From positions 1 through 7,798 of the forward strand of contig JBJXGF010000401.1 in assembly GCA_046153015.1 (NCBI GenBank): a DNA stretch of 7,798 nt, written 5' to 3'. This document shows, one piece after another, positions 5,485 through 7,798 of the stretch. The notes under the pieces are model-generated. The model worked only from the letters and a program-made list of their open reading frames with translations, made no database searches and had not been told where the DNA came from. The stretch's first letter is position 1. Each line of letters starts with the position of its first letter. This stretch comes from JBJXGF01 sp046153015. Its GTDB lineage: Bacteria > Actinomycetota > Acidimicrobiia > Acidimicrobiales > CAIXPF01. A program made the position numbers and the translations under genes.

Positions 5485-5957
5485 CAGAACGGCTCCTCGT
5501 CGTCGTAGTAGCCGGGGGCGGGCTCGCCCCGGCCGCCTCGGCCGCCCACGGCGGCAGGCGCGGGGGCTGCGGCCGCGGGCGCGTACTCGTCTCCGCCGCG
5601 CCGCTCGGTCTTCGTGACCGCCGCAGTGGCCCAGCGCAGGCTGGGGCCCACCTCGTCGGCGATCACCTCGATCTTGGAGCGGCGGTCGCCCTCCTGGGTC
5701 TGCCAGGACCGCTGCTCCAGGCGACCGGTCACGAGCACGCGCGTGCCCTTTTGGATCGACTCGCTGGCGTTCTCTCCGAGCTCACCCCAGCACACGATGT
5801 CGAAGAACGAGGTGCTCTCCTGCCATTCGCCGTTGCGCTGGCTGCGGAAGTTGACGGCGAGCCCGAAGTTGGCGACGGCCCGCCCAGCGGGCGTGAAGCG
5901 AAGCTCCGGGTCGCGGGTGACGTTGCCGACGAGGGTGACGGTGTTGCCTACTGCCAT
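5484..5957 (-). CDS. ssb: Single-stranded DNA-binding protein SSB
   Basis: The 157-residue product is a standard SSB, which coats single-stranded DNA in replication, repair and recombination. The OB-fold occupies about 1-112: NTVTLVGNVTRDPELRF (5-21), FFDIVCWGELGENA (51-64), KGTRVLVTGRLEQRSW (70-85), then KIEVIADEVGPSLRWA. A flexible Ala/Pro/Gly linker (113-147) leads to the acidic tip YYDDEEPF, the conserved end that docks partner proteins such as primase, PriA or RecO. The ATG at 5957 has GAAGGA a few bases upstream. It follows rpsF after 19 nt and overlaps rpsR by one base, the usual rpsF-ssb-rpsR order. No anomaly is seen. Confidence 0.98.
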   Translation of the reverse strand: MAVGNTVTLVGNVTRDPELRFTPAGRAVANFGLAVNFRSQRNGEWQESTSFFDIVCWGELGENASESIQKGTRVLVTGRLEQRSWQTQEGDRRSKIEVIADEVGPSLRWATAAVTKTERRGGDEYAPAAAAPAPAAVGGRGGRGEPAPGYYDDEEPF

Positions 5958-5976
5958 GGCTTGATCCTTCTGCGCT

Positions 5977-6318
5977 CTAGCCGGCGGCCGCCGGCGCCGG
6001 CGCCAGGGAGAGGCCGCGCCGGGCGGCCTCCTTCTCGGGCAGCCGGATGACCTTGTGGCGGACGGCTTCGTCCGCGATACGCAGGAAGCGCTCGATCCCG
6101 TCGAGGTTGGTGGCCTCGGTGAGGATCTGGAGGACGATGTAGTAGCCCTCGAGCTTGTGGTTGATCTCGTAGGCGAAGCGGCGGCGGCCCCACTTGTCGA
6201 CAGTGGCGACCGAGCCGCGGTCGGCCTCGATCATCTCGGTTATCCGGTTGAGCAGCTTCTGAACGGACGCGTCGTCAAGCTCCGCGTCGAAGATGACCAT
6301 CAGTTCGTAGGCTCGCAC
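5977..6318 (-). CDS. rpsF: Small ribosomal subunit protein bS6
   Basis: The 113-residue product is bS6, which binds 16S rRNA together with bS18. Conserved features: MRAYELMVIFD at the N-terminus, WGRRRFAYEINHKLEGYY (43-60) and IERFLRIADEAVRHKVIR (75-92), followed by a short Ala/Pro tail. I chose the GTG at 6318 because GGGAGGAG (6334-6327) lies 8 nt upstream and family members begin at this point; a longer in-frame reading to 6348 adds ten residues with no family match. It is the first gene of the operon, and its leader carries a hairpin that may bind the bS6:bS18 pair. Confidence 0.97.
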   Translation of the reverse strand: MRAYELMVIFDAELDDASVQKLLNRITEMIEADRGSVATVDKWGRRRFAYEINHKLEGYYIVLQILTEATNLDGIERFLRIADEAVRHKVIRLPEKEAARRGLSLAPAPAAAG

Positions 6319-6408
6319 GGCGAGCTCTCCTCCCTCTGGACCCGGCACGCTCGGCCGGGGCCCCGCCGACGGAGCGGAGCAGGGCTTGGATAAGGCCGCT
6401 CAATGCTA
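6319..6408 (-). promoter_or_regulatory. rpsF operon promoter and structured leader
   Basis: TAGCAT (6408-6403) is the best -10 candidate and predicts a leader of about 78 nt. The leader contains a hairpin: GG, a C-U mismatch, then CCCGGC/GCCGGG, spanning 6362-6338 with a 7-nt loop. It ends 3 nt before the Shine-Dalgarno GGGAGGAG (6334-6327). A palindrome CGGGGCCCCG (6357-6366) overlaps it and could form a competing fold. No clear -35 is visible. bS6:bS18 is known to bind its own leader in many bacteria; this hairpin is a candidate site by position only. Confidence 0.45.
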
Positions 6409-6478
6409 GTCGCTCCCTGGGGGCGACGCACCGGCAGCCGACCGGCGGCGGGGACGCTGTTCATGGGGCGAGTATGTC

Positions 6479-6510
6479 GAGGGGGTGTGACAGCGAGGGG
6501 GTGTGACAGC
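6479..6510. repeat. Perfect tandem 16-bp repeat upstream of the rpsF operon
   Basis: GAGGGGGTGTGACAGC occurs twice with no gap (6479-6494 and 6495-6510). It lies in the 227-nt stretch between rpsF and the 56-residue zinc-ribbon gene, outside any credible gene. The minus-strand reading contains TGTCACACC in each unit. A 16-bp period is not a codon multiple, which supports a non-coding, perhaps protein-binding, role. Confidence 0.75.
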
Positions 6511-6545
6511 GCGGACGCGCGGGATCGGACGGCGCGGCGGCGGGA

Positions 6546-6716
6546 TCAGACGAGCTGGTGCGGGTAGTGCACCATGCAGACCTCGCACCACGACTCGGGG
6601 TCCTCGACGATCTCGACGATCTCGCTGCCGTCGGCGTCGCCCTGCATGACGTACACCCGGCGCACCGCGACGAGCTGCTCGTCGTCGCGACCGCAGCTCT
6701 CGCACCGACCTACCAC
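6546..6716 (-). CDS. Small protein with two CxxC pairs (zinc-ribbon-like)
   Basis: The 56-residue product begins MVGRCESCGRDDEQLV and ends SWCEVCMVHYPHQLV. C5/C8 and C44/C47 form two CxxC knuckles about 36 residues apart, the layout of a small zinc ribbon. Between them is a strand-rich acidic middle (VRRVYVMQGD, then EIVEIVEDPES). I know no function for it; a zinc-binding role is inferred from the cysteines only. The GTG at 6716 is preferred because TAGTCT lies 7 nt upstream (leaderless pattern) and the CxxC begins immediately after; a longer open frame to 7016 has low-complexity content overlapping the neighbouring gene. It lies 28 nt downstream of the DUF5318-like gene on the same strand, so the two may also be partly cotranscribed. 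Confidence 0.72.
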   Translation of the reverse strand: MVGRCESCGRDDEQLVAVRRVYVMQGDADGSEIVEIVEDPESWCEVCMVHYPHQLV

Positions 6717-6723
6717 GGCTCGG

Positions 6724-6729
6724 AGACTA
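6724..6729 (-). promoter_or_regulatory. -10 box (TAGTCT) for a leaderless transcript
   Basis: TAGTCT on the minus strand fits TAnnnT and ends 7 nt before the GTG at 6716, placing the transcript start at or next to the start codon. There is no Shine-Dalgarno before this GTG, which agrees with leaderless translation. Confidence 0.5.
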
Positions 6730-6744
6730 GCCGGCCGGCCGAGC

Positions 6745-7146
6745 TCAGGAGCTGCGCCGGCCCAGTGGATAGGTGCGGTCGAGGAAGTTCCACGAGCACG
6801 AGGCGCACACCTCGACCACGTAGACCGTGAACGGGCCCTCCCGCTTGCCCAGCTCCACCAGCTCACGCTTGGCGCTGATGCAGCGGCCGTGAGACGGCAG
6901 GCGAGGGCCGAACACGTAGGTGACGAGCACCAGCTTGGCTGACTCGCAGATGGGACAGTCCTCGGCGGTGGCGCGGCTGCAGGTGGCGGCGGCCCGCAGC
7001 AGCTCGGCGTGGGCATCGCACACGTCGTGACGGGCGAGCCGCCCCCGCCGGAACTGATCGACGAGCGCGCGGCGGGCGAGACGGAAATCGATGACGCCGC
7101 CCGGACGGCTGACGCCTCCGAGCATGGCCTCCGGTCCGAACCGCAC
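6745..7146 (-). CDS. DUF5318-like conserved actinobacterial protein
   Basis: The 133-residue product resembles the actinobacterial DUF5318 family as I remember it: IDFRLARRALVDQFRRGRLA (19-38), DVCDAH (41-46), CPIC (64-67), LVLVTYVFGPRLPSHGRCI (72-90) and VYVVEVCASCSWNFLDRTYPLG (108-129). The pairs C64/C67 and C114/C117 probably bind one zinc, with C43 and C89 nearby. The function of the family is unknown. The start is uncertain: the GTG at 7146 has TAGCCT 8 nt upstream (leaderless pattern), while an ATG at 7125 would give 126 residues and has GGAGG only 2 nt before it; the family-like part begins after both. It diverges from the PadR gene and is followed by the 56-residue CxxC protein. Confidence 0.82.
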   Translation of the reverse strand: MRFGPEAMLGGVSRPGGVIDFRLARRALVDQFRRGRLARHDVCDAHAELLRAAATCSRATAEDCPICESAKLVLVTYVFGPRLPSHGRCISAKRELVELGKREGPFTVYVVEVCASCSWNFLDRTYPLGRRSS

Positions 7147-7154
7147 GCCGCTGA

Positions 7155-7160
7155 AGGCTA
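7155..7160 (-). promoter_or_regulatory. Candidate -10 box (TAGCCT) for the DUF5318-like gene
   Basis: TAGCCT on the minus strand fits TAnnnT and ends 8 nt before the GTG at 7146. It supports that start over the ATG at 7125 but is not decisive, since the motif is short. Confidence 0.35.
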
Positions 7161-7210
7161 GTACGGCGCAGCGAGATCGCACGCGCCGCGCCCACGTCCG
7201 ACGCCCTCGG

Positions 7211-7280
7211 GGACCGGTCCGCGCTCGTCCAGATATATCGGACGGATATGTTGTGTCGACCGGTCGACTCGAAGTAGGTT
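7211..7280 (+). promoter_or_regulatory. Promoter and palindromic operators of the PadR gene
   Basis: Best promoter: TTGTGT (7251-7256), 18-bp spacer, TAGGTT (7275-7280), followed 9 nt later by the ATG. The palindrome GTCGACCGGTCGAC (7255-7268) lies between the two boxes. A second perfect palindrome GGACCGGTCC (7211-7220) shares its GACCGGTC core. Between them is ATATC-GGACG-GATAT (7235-7249), an inverted repeat in an AT-rich island. PadR regulators commonly bind AT-rich inverted repeats at their own promoter, so the last is the likeliest PadR site, and the GACCGGTC pair could serve the same or another repressor. Confidence 0.5.
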
Positions 7281-7289
7281 GATTGGCGC

Positions 7290-7798
7290 ATGATAGAGCT
7301 GGCGATCCTCGGCCTGCTGCACGACGCAGAGCTGCACGGCTACGAGCTGAACAAGCGGCTGGGCGAGCTGCTCGGCGCGCCGGTGGCGTACGGCTCGCTG
7401 TATCCCGCGCTGTCCCGGCTCGAGCGGGCCGGCTGCCTGAAAGCGGTCGAGGCCCAGCCGGCCCCCCAACCGTCGATGCCGATGACCGGATCGCTCAAGG
7501 GCGAGCTGGCCGCGTTCGCCGACGCCGCCCGGCCTGCCGCCAGCGCCCCCGACAGCGACAGTGAGCGAGGCGAGCGGGGTCGCCGGGCCCGGCGGGTCTA
7601 CGGCTCGACCGCACGGGGCCGGGAGCGGCTCCGGGAGCTGCTCCTCGAGCCGGCGCGCGGCGCGATGGACCACCGCGGGTTCGCGCTGGTCGTGGCCTTC
7701 TGCGCGCTGCTCGAGCCGGCCGAGCGGGTGGCGCTGTTCGAGCGCCGACGCGCCGAGCTGGCCCGCCGGCTGGACGAACGCCGGCGGCGGCGCGGGGG
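7290..7798 (+). CDS. PadR-family transcriptional regulator (partial, runs off right edge)
   Basis: There are 169 visible codons without a stop. The winged helix-turn-helix of PadR is clear: LAILGLLHDAELHGYELNKR (4-23), then VAYGSLYPALSRLERAGCL (32-50), the recognition-helix region, and the second wing strand RRARRVYGSTARGRERL (98-114). Between the wing strands is an insertion of about 45 residues containing PSMPMTGSLKGELAAF (61-76), then an acidic, Arg-rich linker; most PadR proteins have only about ten residues there. I recall related insertions in other actinobacterial PadR proteins, so it is probably a subfamily trait, not a defect. The C-terminal part (125-164) begins the helical dimerisation domain. 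The ATG at 7290 fits the family start. It diverges from the DUF5318-like gene; targets are unknown, and autoregulation is suggested by the palindromes upstream. Confidence 0.9.
   Translation, partial: MIELAILGLLHDAELHGYELNKRLGELLGAPVAYGSLYPALSRLERAGCLKAVEAQPAPQPSMPMTGSLKGELAAFADAARPAASAPDSDSERGERGRRARRVYGSTARGRERLRELLLEPARGAMDHRGFALVVAFCALLEPAERVALFERRRAELARRLDERRRRRG

Noticed and set aside
6300..6464. 54-codon minus-strand frame in the rpsF leader, with CATACT 6 nt before its ATG
   Set aside because: The box fits the leaderless pattern, but the product is Pro/Arg-rich, codon third positions lose their GC bias after about 17 codons, and it overlaps the inferred rpsF promoter, leader hairpin and start. 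An upstream open frame that regulates rpsF is not excluded.

Overview
The window is very GC-rich chromosomal DNA from an actinobacterium. The core genes are ordinary bacterial chromosome genes in the order rpsF-ssb-rpsR-rplI-dnaB, and several accessory genes are of actinobacterial type: a DUF5318-like protein, a PadR regulator with a long wing insertion, and a zinc-finger anti-sigma-like membrane protein. Several genes appear to have a TAnnnT-like -10 box only 6-8 nt before the start codon, as in leaderless actinobacterial transcripts. Acidimicrobiia is my best guess for the class; it is an inference from general resemblance, not something the sequence proves. I see no mobile element, CRISPR array, tRNA or rRNA.

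Left part (1-2806). On the minus strand, running off the left edge, lies an unusual protein: a sigma region-4-like helical segment, an Hx3Cx2C zinc motif, one membrane span and a long Pro/Ala-rich tail. Upstream of it is a small two-span membrane protein. A gene-free stretch (1210-1490) holds a long inverted repeat. A class I SAM-dependent methyltransferase (minus) and an HD-domain phosphohydrolase of the COG4339 type (plus) then diverge from a short shared promoter region with mirror-image -10-like boxes.

Central part (2833-6408). This is the conserved replication/ribosome cluster on the minus strand. rpsF (bS6), ssb, rpsR (bS18) and rplI (bL9) are tightly packed: 19 nt between rpsF and ssb, then 1-nt and 4-nt overlaps. 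A 340-nt gap then precedes dnaB. That gap carries a GC hairpin downstream of rplI and four same-orientation nonamers resembling DnaA boxes in a locally AT-richer patch. bS18 has an unusual disordered tail of about 60 residues with a DNA-level 9-bp repeat. The rpsF leader has a hairpin just ahead of its Shine-Dalgarno sequence, a plausible site for bS6:bS18 autoregulation.

Right part (6409-7798). Upstream of rpsF are a perfect tandem 16-bp repeat, a 56-residue protein with two CxxC pairs, and a DUF5318-like protein, also with paired CxxC motifs; both genes are on the minus strand. Divergent from them, a PadR-family regulator starts at 7290 and runs off the right edge. The intergenic region contains two palindromes sharing the core GACCGGTC and an ATATC-N5-GATAT inverted repeat. 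The 14-bp palindrome sits between the inferred -35 and -10 boxes, which suggests an autoregulatory operator.
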